DNA of 64,000 nt. It comes from Sisyra terminalis. Taxonomy: Eukaryota; Arthropoda; Insecta; Neuroptera; Sisyridae. Each line of letters opens with the position of its first letter. Position 1 is the first letter of the stretch. Positions 47,529 through 59,627 of the stretch are shown piece after piece. The position numbers and the translations under genes were made by a program. The stretch is from positions 18,538,001-18,602,000 of the forward strand of contig OY292279.1 in assembly GCA_958496175.1 (NCBI GenBank). Reading direction: 5' to 3'. The notes beneath the pieces were generated by a model that saw only the letters and a list, made by a program, of their open reading frames with translations, was not told the DNA's origin and searched no databases.

Positions 47529-48218
47529 TTTTTTTTAAATTTACTAAGAAAAAGTGTTAAATTAGTATGGCACGAGTTTATGGTCTAAGTATATAAAATT
47601 TAAAAAAAAAATATTGTTAATTGCTCACACGTCGTATTATTGAAACAATGATAATACTTGTTACTGTTATAAACTAATAAAACAAAAATTTCCTTGTGAT
47701 AATTTTATCTTCTGATTCTGACAATGAATGATTGCAAAGATGAAAAATTCTGCCCCAATGCCCATTCATCTCCACAGTTTACGTAACGCTTTACTATATT
47801 GATATTACCTAGAAAATTTTAATTGTTGTTAATCACTCGTATTAGTCAAAGTCATGCAAATAACAAGAACGATTATCTACAGGATGTATGAATCTTGTTT
47901 AATAAAAGTACAAAAGACAAATTTATTATTAAAAAATTTATATTTAAAATCAGTTTCTCAGTAAAAAAAATGTTCTAAATAACAGGTACAAATAATTTTT
48001 AGCGTCTCAACCTACATTTTTTTAAGATGTCATTGAAATTCTATTATTAGTGGATCATTATAACTTTTAGCAATTACAATTCATATGCTAATGAAGTCTT
48101 ACAGCATCTCGTTTGGTTACTTGGTTACTCATTTGAAAAAAAAGTATCTATTGTGATTCATTTATAGCTTAAACGATACTAAAATAAAAAAGATAAATAA
48201 GGAAATGTACGGGGGGAT

Positions 48219-48230
48219 TTTATTTTTATT
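48219..48230 (-). terminator. Polyadenylation signals of MCM6
   Basis: Two AATAAA hexamers on the minus strand (48230-48225 and 48224-48219) lie 13-24 bp after the MCM6 stop. This implies a very short 3' untranslated region and a clear end before the urea transporter starts at 47528. Confidence 0.6.
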
Positions 48231-48242
48231 TTTTTGTCAATT

Positions 48243-51200
48243 CTATGAGTCGACCACGTAGTTGGGATGGACCACCAGAAGTGGATCGGATTCATCATCT
48301 TTTTCTTCGTCTCCTCTCAAGCCGGTCGTAATGAGCGGAATTATGATTTGATCCTAAAAAAAATATAAATTAATAAAATATTGGATTGTATTAACCCTTA
48401 TGAAATAAAACAGATTTAAAAAGGCAATAAAGGTTTAACTTCAACTGTTGGTTGAAGAAATATGACAAATTGTTGCCATTTAATTATGTGAATCAACAAC
48501 GGTTTTTAAAATTGGGTACACGTAATAAGAGAGTAAAATCATAAAAAGATTAAAATAATCCGAAAATAAAATACCTAATAGAAAAAGAGGCATATAAAGT
48601 GATACTAGTGACCGACCGTAGTTTACGGTTTCGATTTCAGCATTTAATTGGAGTTTCGCTACATAAATCTGCCGAAACTTTTACCGAAATCGAAACTTCT
48701 TTCATGCGGCCTTTAGAAGCGATCGATGTATTAGAGACTCCAGCGATATACAATTTAGTTTATTACTTGTACCTAATGATTGTTCTTAATGTGGACTGGA
48801 TAATATTCCATTCTCATTTACAACGGCTTATTTTAATTAAACGAAATATACAAAAAATAGACAATATAATTGTTTTAAAAGGAAATATTGGTTGTAAAAA
48901 TTGATTTCGGTCGGACATTAGTTGGTATCATAGACATTTTGTGACCGTAGGGCAGGGCGGGCAGGATTTCCTAAACTTTTTTTTTCATGTGAAACTCTTA
49001 CGAAAGTTTTTACGGATCATGGAACCCTTCTCATACCTTAAGTTGTTATAAAGTAGGTTAGCAGTAATAGATATTTTAAATAGTGATATCAGCGTGAATA
49101 TCGATCATTTGACTGAATTTGACATTATTGATTGTTATGAAAATGTGATAGTTTATCTTTTTTTTATTTGTTGTTTTTTATTAGTATTTGCTCAACTGGT
49201 GAAATAAAATAACATAGTACAAGCTTGAAGGCCAAAATGAGAGAATGGCAGCTTTAAATATGTCGTTTAAGGAATCTGAACCGGTTTGAGGTATTTATTA
49301 TTTGTTGCCAATTATAAATACATTAACATCTTTTTCCAATTCCATAAATTGCACCTTTGAATTTACCTTTTCTCATTACTATATTATTTATTATCGCCAG
49401 TTGAGAACAGGCAAAATTCTTTTCAATTTTGCACCTGTTTGGAATTTAACCAAATTTCCTTACAATATTAATTATTATGGTACAAAGGTTGATAATAAAA
49501 TTGAACGTAAAATTCTATCTACCTGAATTCTATCGTACGATACAAGAACAGGTTTATCGATTTCGATAATATTTTGTTTTAAAAAAAAAGTATAAGGAAG
49601 GTCACAGACAAGTCTAAGCAAAATAATTGTACCAATATTTTATTCTGAATTCACGTATGGTTCCAACTTAAAGACAGATTTACTGATTTGACAGAAACTT
49701 TATAATCAAGTTCAACTAATTTTTCTTCGGAAGAAAAGGTTGCCTATTTACGTTTAATTATTAATAATAAAAATAGCATTCAGAAGAAGGCTGATTAAAA
49801 TAATTAAACGGACCCCCATTAATTGAATATAAATTGCATCCTTTAATTAAATGTTTATGTTCCTTTTTAAGATATCAAAAAATCAACATATTTTAAATCA
49901 GGGGTGGCCAACCCAAATGATACTGCGGGTCACTTTGGAAATGCATCATAATTTCGCGGGCCACCATTCAAGTTATATCTCAATTCTTCATATTAAATTT
50001 AGATACATTGTAAAAAAAATAATTTATTGATTTTCACCACTTTGGTCATTATAAAATGTATACATTTTATAAAAGTCTGACGCATTTCGCGGGTTGGCCA
50101 CCTCTGACAACCTCTGGTTTAAATGTACAATGGGGAATTTATCTTTTATTTACATACATAGAATTGTTATGTTTGTTTGTGTAAATTTCTAAAACTCAAA
50201 AAGTTTTGCATCCATTTAGCTCAAATTTTGTCACGATTTACAATCCGCTTCAAAGATTGTTTTGATCTTTTCCTTGCGTCAGTAACATACCTGCGACCGC
50301 AAAAAATGGCTTTTTCAACGATCAATACAATAGCCGCTAACTGTCAATACTTCATTGTTATGATCGTGTAATGATTTTTAGAGGTAGAGCAAAATTTTCT
50401 CAAAACGTAATTATAAATTTATATCTTGAAGGTAAGTTATAATTGATACAGCGGGAGATGCTGCGGGTTGGTAAGGGAGGTGATTCTAATAATTCATAGA
50501 CTTTTTTTCCTAAGTTCAATTTATTTATTTACAACCATCCACAACCTGGCGGAACAACGTCTGCCGGGTTCAGCTAGTTGTGAATATAAATCATCCAGGG
50601 CTCCATTCAACTACACACGGAAAATTTCAGCATAATTGGCCCAACGATTTAAGAGGAGTTCAATTAAAATCACACGTACATAAAAATTATATGTATAATA
50701 TAATATAAAGTACAACGATAATATTTTGGTAAGAAATGTGACGTAAGAAGTGGGGTTGCGTTATTATTAACGATAACTACCTTTCCAGGAAAGGGGGGAT
50801 TACAATACCAGACTTTCATCTTACGTAGTTAATGAACAATTCTTTACAGAAGTCGTAAGAAGTTTTTCGATTCTATTCCATTATGATTTTACGGATTTCA
50901 CTAAAGAATTTGAACTACTTCTTCCTGTAACGTAGCTTTCCCAATTTTCAAATATTTTGATTAGTTGGTTCTTAATAAGTAACCAATTTTTGAGTAAGGT
51001 CCAATTTGAATGGTATCAATTTATCTCAATCAGGTATTATGTATTTTTATGAGAGACGAATCATCTTTATAGTATACCGCCATCAATACTAAACGGTAGT
51101 TTTTTGATGATTCACAAAAGTAAATTATATAGGTCATATGATATAAGTAAAAATCTGTTTTTAATATACCAAAATTGTTTTTTGATAGGACCAAGAAAGT

Positions 51201-54125
51201 TCTACATATTTTCTCAAAAAAAAAATAATCTTACGTGATATATAAGTCGTTCGATGACTTTTTCAACCATATTTTTGCGATCGATCAACTCCTCTTCACT
51301 TTCGATTTGTTCTCCAATCAAATTCAAATACCATTCGACGACTTCACTCTTTCGTACTCCACCTTGTTCACTAGACGTATCACTTTCGGCTCGTAATTCT
51401 TCATTTCGCATGTGAACGACCAACGTATTAGTCAAATTCTTGTATTCCTCAAACGTTAACTTAAGCTTTTTCTTGGTCGGAGCGTTAGATACGTCTGTAT
51501 CACCATTGTGATGCCCGTTAGTTCCATTGGTACCATTTGATACTCCATTTTCCCCATTAGTTTCCTCGTAATCCATTCCCAGGTCCTCGTCATTTTCTTC
51601 ATCTAAATGAATGTCTGGTTGCTCCACTCGAATGATAGACTTATTCAATAGTCGAAAGGCTTCTTTAACGTGCCGTATCTGGATAAAATCGGCACATTCC
51701 ACCTTGGCCATGGCCTCGGATAAACGAATCATACTTTCCAGTTGCCGTACGGTAATACGCCATGTCGATTTCGCAGTGCTAGAACCATCGCGTTGTCGCA
51801 AAAAGTTGTACTGTTCCACCAAAAGTTCTGCGGCATCCTATTAAAAAGAAACTATAAATATTCATATCCCCAAGTAAATTTAAATTTTACCTCTGTTAAT
51901 ACTGGTTTAAATCTTTTTGCAAATAATAAAAAGCGTAATATTTCATCTTGAGTATAGACCTGTTCCACCGTGTCTTCTATGTTGCTGTGGAGATCGACAA
52001 TTTTTCTTGCGATAGCATAGTCGATGACTTCGTTACACTCATCAACTAGGATGAAAAAGAGATCAAATCGCGACATAATTGGCGCCGATAATGTAATATT
52101 TTGTTGAAGAGATTTAGCCCGATCGTATCGTCCACCAATAGGATTAGCAGCTGCTAAAATTGAAGTTCTAGCATTTAGTGTGGCTCGTACTCCAGCTTTG
52201 GCCAATGAAATAGTTTGCTGTTCCATCGCTTCGTGAATGGCCACCTGATCCCTGGGATCCATTTTATCAAATTCATCAATACAACAAATTCCGTTATCGG
52301 CCAACATAAGTGCACCGGCTTCAATAACAAAATCGTACGACTCTTCATCTTTAACAACAGCTGCCGTCAATCCCGCGGCTGAAGACGCCTTTCCCGATGT
52401 ATAAACAGCACGTGGTGCAATCTCGGAAATTTGCTTTAAAAATTGGGATTTCGCTGTACTAGGATCGCCCACAATGCAACAATTAATATCCCCTCGTAAA
52501 CTTGTTCCTTCTTCCGTAACTTTGGATACTCCTCCAAACAACATAAGCAAAATACCTCGCTTCACCTCGTCACTACCGTGAATACTTGGAAATAGACTAT
52601 TGACCAAGTTTTGGTATATATTTTTGTCGCGACTCATTTCATAAACACGATTCCATTCAGCGGCGGTCATTTGTTTTCGTAAGCTTTCCATGGAGGTGTC
52701 ATCACTGGCCGCCAAATCTGTGCCTCCATATCGTAAACTTGTTGATTGAGCACTACATGCAAGGAATGCTAATCGATAGTTTAAATCACGAATGCCTAAA
52801 GCCTTAAGACCACGGACTCCTTCAACGTCTTCGCCAGATTTATGTCGAGAACCTAGTTCAGCTTTGGCACCCGGCATTGCAAGAGCTCCAACGTCGGGAA
52901 CTACAATAAGAGTACCGGTGAAATCGTAACGATCACCAGCTTGAACGGTTTCGACTATGTTTCCTCTAAGAACTATTTCGAGACTGCGGGGAATCGATCC
53001 TCTAGGTAGTTCAGATTGTGTTTCCTGAATTCTCACTTTTTGAAAGTCCACAAAACGAGATTGATCCACTTCCAGCATAAAGCGACGCCGATTGTTACAC
53101 ACAGGGTTACGACAAATCGTTGGCATTGTAAACTAAAAAGAAAAAATAGCAAAATTAAAAAAAAAATGCCGAAGTTACTATTTCATCTAGATTACTAGGA
53201 CTTCTCTTATGGTTGAGATCCTGATATTGAAAAGAATACAAAACAAAGGTTTCCAGTAGGAGAATATTACTTACGTTTGACTATTATTATTATGAGAATT
53301 AAAATACATTTAAAAGAAAGATATTTCCAGACATTTTTAAATTGTGTAATAATTATAATAATGTCGATTGATACTATGTATTACATTATATTTTACTACA
53401 TTTGAATTAAAAATATCAGTTGCAATACATAGATGTAAATGGGTAAATCAAATATACAATTACTATTATATTAATATAACTTTTAGGACGTCACTATTTA
53501 AGATTGTTTATACACATCTATACATGCTATTTTATGGCAACTATCTTAACTACTTACTTTAAACTGTTGTTCGACATCTCGAATAATAGTTTGGCAATCC
53601 AGACAAGTAAAGGTGCCAGCGACCAATTCTGGATGCACCGGATGTGTTCGAACCACCTGTCCACAAATTCGAACCAAAGTCCCAATTTTTGTTGTGGTCA
53701 ATTCCCGGACTTTATGCCTAGTGGGTACATCAAAGAAGCCAACTAAAATATCCTTATCCTTCCATTCTTCACCGCTATGATCTTTGATGAAGTTCTTTGC
53801 TGCTTGACAAAGAAACGGATAGACTCGATAATATTCTTCAATTATGGTTTGCGCCAAGTTTTGGTTATACTTTTCCACATCTTCGAAGCTAACATCGAAA
53901 ATTGTTTTATCTGGATTGATCATGTCCTGCACCAATTCCGTATATTTAATTTCGCCATCCTCTTTAAATCTACGTAACAAAGGGAATTACAATAGTAATA
54001 CACGTTAGGTTAAAACCAAAACAAATTACTTACTCTTCTAAAAAGTCTTGAAATAGCTTTTGAGAACGTACAGCAATCTCATCACGAACGTGTAACTGTC
54101 CAATATTTGGGTCGGCAACATCCAT
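48243..54125 (-). CDS. Mcm6: DNA replication licensing factor MCM6 (five exons)
   Basis: MCM6 is a subunit of the MCM2-7 replicative helicase. Exons: 54034-54125, 53558-53969, 51891-53132, 51235-51837 and 48243-48353, giving 819 residues, the usual MCM6 length. Seen: N-terminus [17 protein letters not shown]; the zinc-finger cysteines split across exons 2 and 3 (CLDC, CRNPVC); [13 protein letters not shown]; Walker [10 protein letters not shown]; Walker B CIDEFD; arginine finger SRFD; and [10 protein letters not shown]-terminal winged-helix part ([12 protein letters not shown]) ends in a 36-residue last exon closing [14 protein letters not shown], the conserved MCM6 tail. An Asn/Gly-rich linker separates the AAA+ and winged-helix parts. 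It is divergent from MESH1 with an E2F-type site between them. The last intron (48354-51234) is 2.9 kb of repeats. Confidence 0.97.
48354..51234. other. Last intron of MCM6 with repeats
   Basis: Contains a GGGGTGGCCAACCCAAATG repeat (about 49902-50115, sister of 45652-45925) and a Helitron end at 50578. Frames at 48599-48904 and 49302-49526 are AT-rich and featureless. No nested gene is supported. Confidence 0.5.
50150..50578 (+). mobile_element. Helitron-like element (3' end at 50578)
   Basis: A 9-bp stem (CCTGGCGGA at 50545-50553 with TCTGCCGGG at 50560-50568, two G-T wobbles) stands six bases before a terminal CTAGT (50574-50578), the Helitron 3' signature. The left part, GTTTGTTTGTGTAAATTTC then AACTCAAAAAGTTTTG, resembles helitron bodies seen in insects. 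The 5' end is not fixed. It is inserted in MCM6 intron 4. Confidence 0.55.
53293..53550. repeat. Dispersed repeat abutting the MCM6 exon 2 donor
   Basis: About 260 bp matches 28399-28660 (shared words: GTCGATTGATACT, CAAATATACAATTACTATT / TTAAATATACAATTAC, and CTATTTTATGGCAAC). The match ends within about 10 bp of the exon 2 donor at 53557. The repeat has no gene of its own. Confidence 0.6.
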
Positions 54126-54341
54126 TTTTAAGATTTTTTTACTTAAAAATCGTCAAAAAACTTTTCGCTAACTTTCCACCGTTCGGTTTGGTTTGGCGGG
54201 AAAAGTATGATAGCGGCTAGCGCATGCCTTTTAAAAGTTTTGATTGCTCTGTTCATAGAGGGCAGCATATCCTAAACTCAATTTGACAATTGAAATTAAA
54301 TTTAAAAACTTTTTTATAAAAAAAAATCATTCAAAGTTACA
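54126..54341. promoter_or_regulatory. Bidirectional MCM6/MESH1 promoter with E2F-type site
   Basis: Only 216 bp separate the two ATGs. TTTGGCGGGAAA at 54192-54203 fits the E2F/DP consensus exactly, as expected for an MCM gene induced at G1/S. No TATA box is obvious in either direction. Whether E2F also drives MESH1 is inference from the shared spacing. Confidence 0.65.
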
Positions 54342-54941
54342 ATGGGAGATGATAATACAAGTCAATTAGTTACAGATTTAATAAAATGTGTGCATTTTGC
54401 AGCCGTAGCTCATAGAAATCAACGTAGAAAAGACCCACAAAAAACACCGTACATCAACCATCCGATCGGTAAGTACCATAAACTTTTCTTTTTTTCCTCT
54501 TGTAACTGGATATTTTTAGGGGTTGCTCACATTTTAACTAGCGAGGCGAAAGTTACGGACGTTGAAACCATCCAAACCGCTCTTTTACATGATGTCATCG
54601 AAGATACAAACACAACTTTCGAACAATTACAAGCCGAGTTTGGAACATCAATAAAGAATCTTGTTGCCGAAGTAACAGATGATAAAACTTTACCGAGACA
54701 TGAACGTAAACAGCTCCAAATCATCCATGCACCCACGTCCAGCCATAAAGCCAAATTGGTCAAATTAGCTGACAAATTGTACAACCTACGGGACCTAGAA
54801 CGCGTCACTCCGGTCGGATGGACCGAAAAGCGCGTTCAAGACTACTTCATATGGAGCAAACAAGTCGTCGATGGTCTAAAAGGAACAAACGAAAATCTCG
54901 AAAAACAACTCTATCAAATGTTTGAAAAACGTGGGGTTTAA
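54342..54941 (+). CDS. Mesh1: MESH1/HDDC3, metazoan SpoT-like pyrophosphohydrolase (two exons)
   Basis: MESH1 is an HD-domain, Mn-dependent hydrolase; in animals it cleaves (p)ppGpp in vitro and dephosphorylates NADPH. Exons 54342-54468 and 54520-54941 give 182 residues, near the usual 179. Catalytic and metal residues are all present: H40, the H66-D67 pair with E70-D71 in LLHDVIEDT, and D127 and N131 in KLADKLYNL. The intron (54469-54519, GTAAGT ... TTTTTAG) is 51 nt, a multiple of three, without an in-frame stop, so retention would insert 17 residues after Gly43 rather than truncate. AATAAA lies at 54978-54983. It converges on the aminotransferase gene. Confidence 0.95.
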   Translation: MGDDNTSQLVTDLIKCVHFAAVAHRNQRRKDPQKTPYINHPIGKYHKLFFFSSCNWIFLGVAHILTSEAKVTDVETIQTALLHDVIEDTNTTFEQLQAEFGTSIKNLVAEVTDDKTLPRHERKQLQIIHAPTSSHKAKLVKLADKLYNLRDLERVTPVGWTEKRVQDYFIWSKQVVDGLKGTNENLEKQLYQMFEKRGV

Positions 54942-54977
54942 TATTATAATTATTTATTTGTTATTAAATTTATAAGA

Positions 54978-55032
54978 AATAAAAATATTTTCTTTATGTT
55001 TATACAATTCTTGAACAATACTGCATTTTATT
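54978..55032. terminator. Facing polyadenylation signals of MESH1 and phosphoserine aminotransferase
   Basis: AATAAA on the plus strand at 54978-54983 serves MESH1 (stop 54941). AATAAA on the minus strand at 55032-55027 serves the aminotransferase (stop 55072). The signals face each other 43 bp apart, so the two mRNA 3' ends probably overlap. Confidence 0.6.
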
Positions 55033-55071
55033 ACAACCGTCTCATGAATCTAATCTAAAGTAACACTAACG

Positions 55072-58000
55072 TTAAACTTTTCCATAGTGCATTTGAAATT
55101 TATGCATGAAATCAACTAAAGTTTTAACATCTTCCAAAAGAACTGCGTTGTATAATGACGCTCGAATTCCTCCAACAGTTCTATAAAAGAAAATATATTA
55201 GCAAATTTAGATTTGGTTGGTGACAAATATGTTATACCGATGGCCTTTTAGTTGGTGCATATCATTCTGTTCGGCTTCTTTGAGGAATATTTTTTCCAAG
55301 TCATCATTTCCATCGGGACCTCCTACCCGGAATGGAATGTTAACTCGACTACGAGCGTTTGGTTTAATGGGACACGAATAAAATCCATTGGAGTGTTCAA
55401 TCATATTGTATAAAAGCTGACTTTTTGCTACGGCTTGCTTTTCCATTTCCTGAACACCGCCTTGGCGGGAAATCCAACGGAAGACTTTCTCCATTACGTA
55501 AATTCTATAAATGCATAAATAAATTAGTGATAAATAATGAAAGACAGAGAACTTGATAAACAAATCTGGAGTTTTTTCAAAATTTGATTAGTATTTAGAT
55601 TGGAAAATATAGACGTCATCATAAATAAACGTATTATACGAAGATCTGTATGTAGAACAATAAATCCAATATAAATATTTATGAGAAATCACAACGTTGA
55701 TTTTATTTTACAAAATTGATCAAAGTTTAAATCAATAAACTTTTTGTGAAACATATCAGAGAAAATCTAGAAAATCAGGAAAATGCATATTGGAACACTT
55801 TCTTTGAGAGCAAAAATGTTCGTATATCCCTTTGTTTCTTAATACTTTATTATATTAATTTCCTATAAACAATAAACTATTATCAATGCCCCTTCCTCAT
55901 AAGTTAATGGAAGCCCTCATCACATCGTTTTAAAATTTGAGTGCCAACCGGGGGACAAAATCACTCTCGTTGAATTAAACTTCATTTCACATAATAAATC
56001 CTTTAAAAATCTAGTTTTGTAAAAATACAACACAGATATTCAGGAATCATGTTACAATCCACATTTTACCATCCACAGAAAGGTGAAATATTATGAAAAT
56101 CTCAGTGAGGAACCAAATAAAATTGGGAAAAATCTGGATATATATATATATACTTAATTGACCTGTTATAAGAATAATTTCTTTCACTGGAGTTCTATTA
56201 ATCCAAACAAATCTATTCCCAAATACGACAGCTAAAGAAAAGATATTTTACAGATTTTTAAGAAAGAACAGTATTAATATTTATAATATCGGATAAGTAA
56301 ATACTAGTCAGAAAATATGACGTCATGATCCCAAAAAAACATTTCTTTGTAATAAATGATTGAAACTTTTTGCAACTTTTGCTATTTTTTTAGTAATTCT
56401 CTTCTTCTTATGGTTTTATATGATAAATAACTATTACAGCTTTTGTTATACTTTGGTGGTTATAGAATTATTCTTATAATACTTACGGGAAAACGGCTGG
56501 AGTGTTGTGTACTGATTTATCTTTGGTTTGAATTGCGAAATTCCATATCGAAGGACAAATTGGCAAGGCTTTATTGAGTAAATCTTCGCGTACGATAACA
56601 AAAGTAGCTCCAGCTGGACCAATATTTTTTTGAGCTCCGCCAAAGATAACTCCAAACTTCGAGACATCAACTTGCTTAGTCATAATACTGGACGACATGT
56701 CAGAGACCAATGGAACGCCATTTGTTTCGGGAATGAAATTAAATTCAACCCCTTGTTAAAAAAAATAAAGAAAAAATCATTTTTAAAATTCAACAATTCA
56801 ATTTCACAGAAAATTTACCATCGACTGTTTCATTGGCACAATAGTAAACGTACGATGCGTTGGGGTTTAATTTCCATGTGCTAGGATGCGGAATGTCTTG
56901 ATATTTGTCCACTTTAGGGAAAATCAAATTGACTTTTCCGTACTTTTCGGCTTCTTTAGCAGCTTTTGCCGACCATGTGCCTAAAAGAAAAATTAAAGTT
57001 GAAATTCTGAATCCTATAGCTAAATACTAAGACTTTTAAAGTTGTAGAGTATCTTTAATTTGCTGATTTATAAACGCAAATACATAATCAAAAAAGCCAG
57101 CACATATGGATAAAAAGAAATAGCCCCCCATTTTTCTTTGAAAATTTAAAAATTCTAATTTTAGCTAGTTATAAAGTAAATGATCAAATTTCGAGTCTGT
57201 ATAAGAACAATTATTTAAAGCTCATATAAAAAATTGTTTCATTGAATAGACGAATATTCAAAGTCATAATATACGCTGATGACCTGGTAGTGTTAGCAAG
57301 AAGTGAAAAGACAAAATTCAAATTATACTAGCCCGTTTGAATATAATCGGAAAAATTTATACTATGAATATAAGGGAAACAGGAAAAAAATTACCTCCTT
57401 AAATCCTTCCATCAACATGAACATGTCTATACAACTAGAATACAAAGCTTAACTCAAATATTTATTAGAAAGCATCAGCATCAACATTAATGTAATTAAA
57501 GAGTTATTAAACATCTTTTTACTACAGCAAAAATAATGTTCAAAAGCAAAAAGAATTTTTTGATTCCAAAATTAGAACGTAAACTCCGAAAGCACTTAAT
57601 AGATCGGAAACCTGAACTCTTACAAATCTAGAACGGAAATATCTGTTGGGCTTTGAAATTGGTGCTGGGGAAGAATGAATAAAATTAAATAGATCAAGAT
57701 ACAAACATGGAGTTTGAGAAAAACTTACAAAAGAAAAAAAAACTATCATCGATGCGACAAAAAAAAATCAAACTGGATGGGTAATATTATGAGAAAAGAA
57801 TTAATATTTGATGTTGTAGAATGAAAACGGAAAGGTCTCAGGAAACCATGTAGAAGGACAACCACAGATTGAAATCCTAGACATACTAAAACAAGGAATA
57901 GACTGCCGAAATTTAAAGAACATTGCGAAGAATAAACGGCACTGGAGGTAAGAATTCAACCACGCGGGAAACCATACCTGCCGTCAGGTTGATAACAGAA

Positions 58001-59560
58001 AACATTAGCGTCCATGAACTAAATTTATAAACGTGTATAATTTATAGATTAAGAGTGTCGCTTCATGCTTAAGTGTTTTCTCAAATAGGTATTCTATGTA
58101 ATAGAATACTTTAGTAGATATGAATAACGTATTGGAAAACCAGGTATTGTTTTAACCAGCCACAACTACAAATGATGCGGGTTAAATAGAACCCAATTTT
58201 TAAGGAATATTTCAATAAAAAATGGCTCTTATTTAAACATTAATAACTGCATAAATTTATCAAAGGCATAAATAAATAATCGCTGAATCAATTGTCTAAT
58301 TTCCTTTTTAGAACCATCAAATCTAGCAACGTTGCATTTTTTACTTTGTTTTTTATTCTATTCTCGATTTTTTGTTAATCCAATTCTAATATGATCAAAT
58401 TTTTCCTTTGTAGCTAAATTTTCAATATGGGACAATTTATTAGCGAATTAAATTAAAAACAAAGTAGAAAATGCAACGTTACCCAATTTGACGATTCTAA
58501 AAGGAACATGAACCAATGATTCAATACATTACAATTATCCCTATTAAAAAAAGGCATGTAAAGGCATTTTGAATGAAAAAAAAAACATTAGAAATCGTTT
58601 AAAAGCATTTAAATGTAGTGATTTCAAAATACCTTTTTAACAGGGATATGACGGAGAGGGTGGGTGAAATTATAGAAATATAATAGAAAATGAGTAGCAA
58701 ATATTGAAAATTTTAGATGTCCTGCCGTAAAAAAAAGGCATTTTGAAATCATTGCATTTAAAATGCCTTTAAATGCCTTTCTTTAATAGGGTGCTTTAGC
58801 CGAGCAGTGCGTTTCAGAAAGCGGGGAGGATCCTTTTATCCCTATACTGCATTTCTGAATGAATTTTTTTCTTGAAATTTAAATACAAACCTGTAACTAA
58901 ATAATCAGCCGAGCCAGTGATTCCTATTAAATTCATAGCGACGGCTGCAAATGCGCCACATCCTCCACCATGAATAAACAATATTTTGTAATTATCAGGG
59001 ACGTTTCTAGAAATGAAAAATTGATAAAATTTTACTTTTTAGGTCATCAAATAACAATTAAATTGTGAAGTAGTAAGCTCGTGTGGTGATAGCACGGAAA
59101 GATCATAAAGTTTATCAGTTCGCAGCTAGTTAATGATAATTTTTTGAAATTCCTTCGAATTACTAATTCCTGTTATAAACGCATTCACTTACAATAAGTC
59201 TCTAACTGCTTTTTGTGCATCGTCATTGATTTTCAAATATTCGGCTGACCTATGACTGATTTCCATAACACTCATTCCCAAATTTCCATAGTTTGTAAGT
59301 TCGGCTTGTACTTCTTCCAATACCTAAAAAAAGATCCATTTTGATTAACGAATGGAAGAAGCCCTAAGGCCATCAATTGGGGTCTTTAGCCCAAAAACTG
59401 GTTTTGATAGTTCTGTGAACTTTGGCGCAACAAATTCAAAGATATTTTACATTTATAATGGGCTTAAGTGTTTGTTGTTGTTTTTATTATAATTAGTACA
59501 TACCTCGAGGGGTAGTTTGGCTGGACCAGCCCCGAAATTCAGCACTCGTTTACCTCCCAT
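55072..59560 (-). CDS. PSAT: Phosphoserine aminotransferase (seven exons)
   Basis: It converts 3-phosphohydroxypyruvate and glutamate to phosphoserine and 2-oxoglutarate with pyridoxal phosphate, the second step of serine synthesis. Exons: 59504-59560, 59193-59323, 58891-59006, 56819-56980, 56487-56751, 55238-55504 and 55072-55180; 368 residues, matching the family (about 370). Seen: [11 protein letters not shown] at the N-terminus, EISHRS, the cofactor-binding [20 protein letters not shown], and LVSDMSSS preceding [12 protein letters not shown] with the Schiff-base lysine at about 197. It ends [15 protein letters not shown] and FQMHYGKV. Donor 3 is GTTTGT and donor 6 GTATAA, both weak; the others are good. 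Intron 3 (56981-58890) carries a LINE fragment and MITEs. Confidence 0.96.
56981..58890. repeat. Third intron of phosphoserine aminotransferase: LINE fragment and MITEs
   Basis: On the plus strand 57243-57330 reads [16 protein letters not shown], the reverse-transcriptase YADD motif. Further on, 57860-57955 reads [20 protein letters not shown]...RHWR, like the C-terminal end of insect LINEs. Stops and shifts in between show it is dead. A 225-bp-family MITE occupies 58296-58516, and two short MITEs of the CCCTATTAAAAAAAGGC type occupy 58535-58650 and 58715-58792. Confidence 0.7.
58535..58650. repeat. Short palindromic MITE, representative copy of a family scattered through the window
   Basis: About 115 bp: starts TCCCTATTAAAAAAAGGCAT, ends CCTTTTTAACAGGGA, with inner words CATTTAAATG and TGATTTCAAAATACC. 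Other whole or partial copies are near 15430, 27370, 41120, 41850, 45310, 58715, 60625 and 61365. It has no coding capacity. Confidence 0.65.
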
Positions 59561-59627
59561 TGTCGATTGTGGATTAAAGGCAAAAATCGAGAATCACGAT
59601 GTGTTACACTTAAATATCCAAAACCAA

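Noticed and set aside
52175..52357. 60-codon minus-strand frame inside MCM6
   Set aside because: It is an alternative frame of the MCM6 AAA+ exon.
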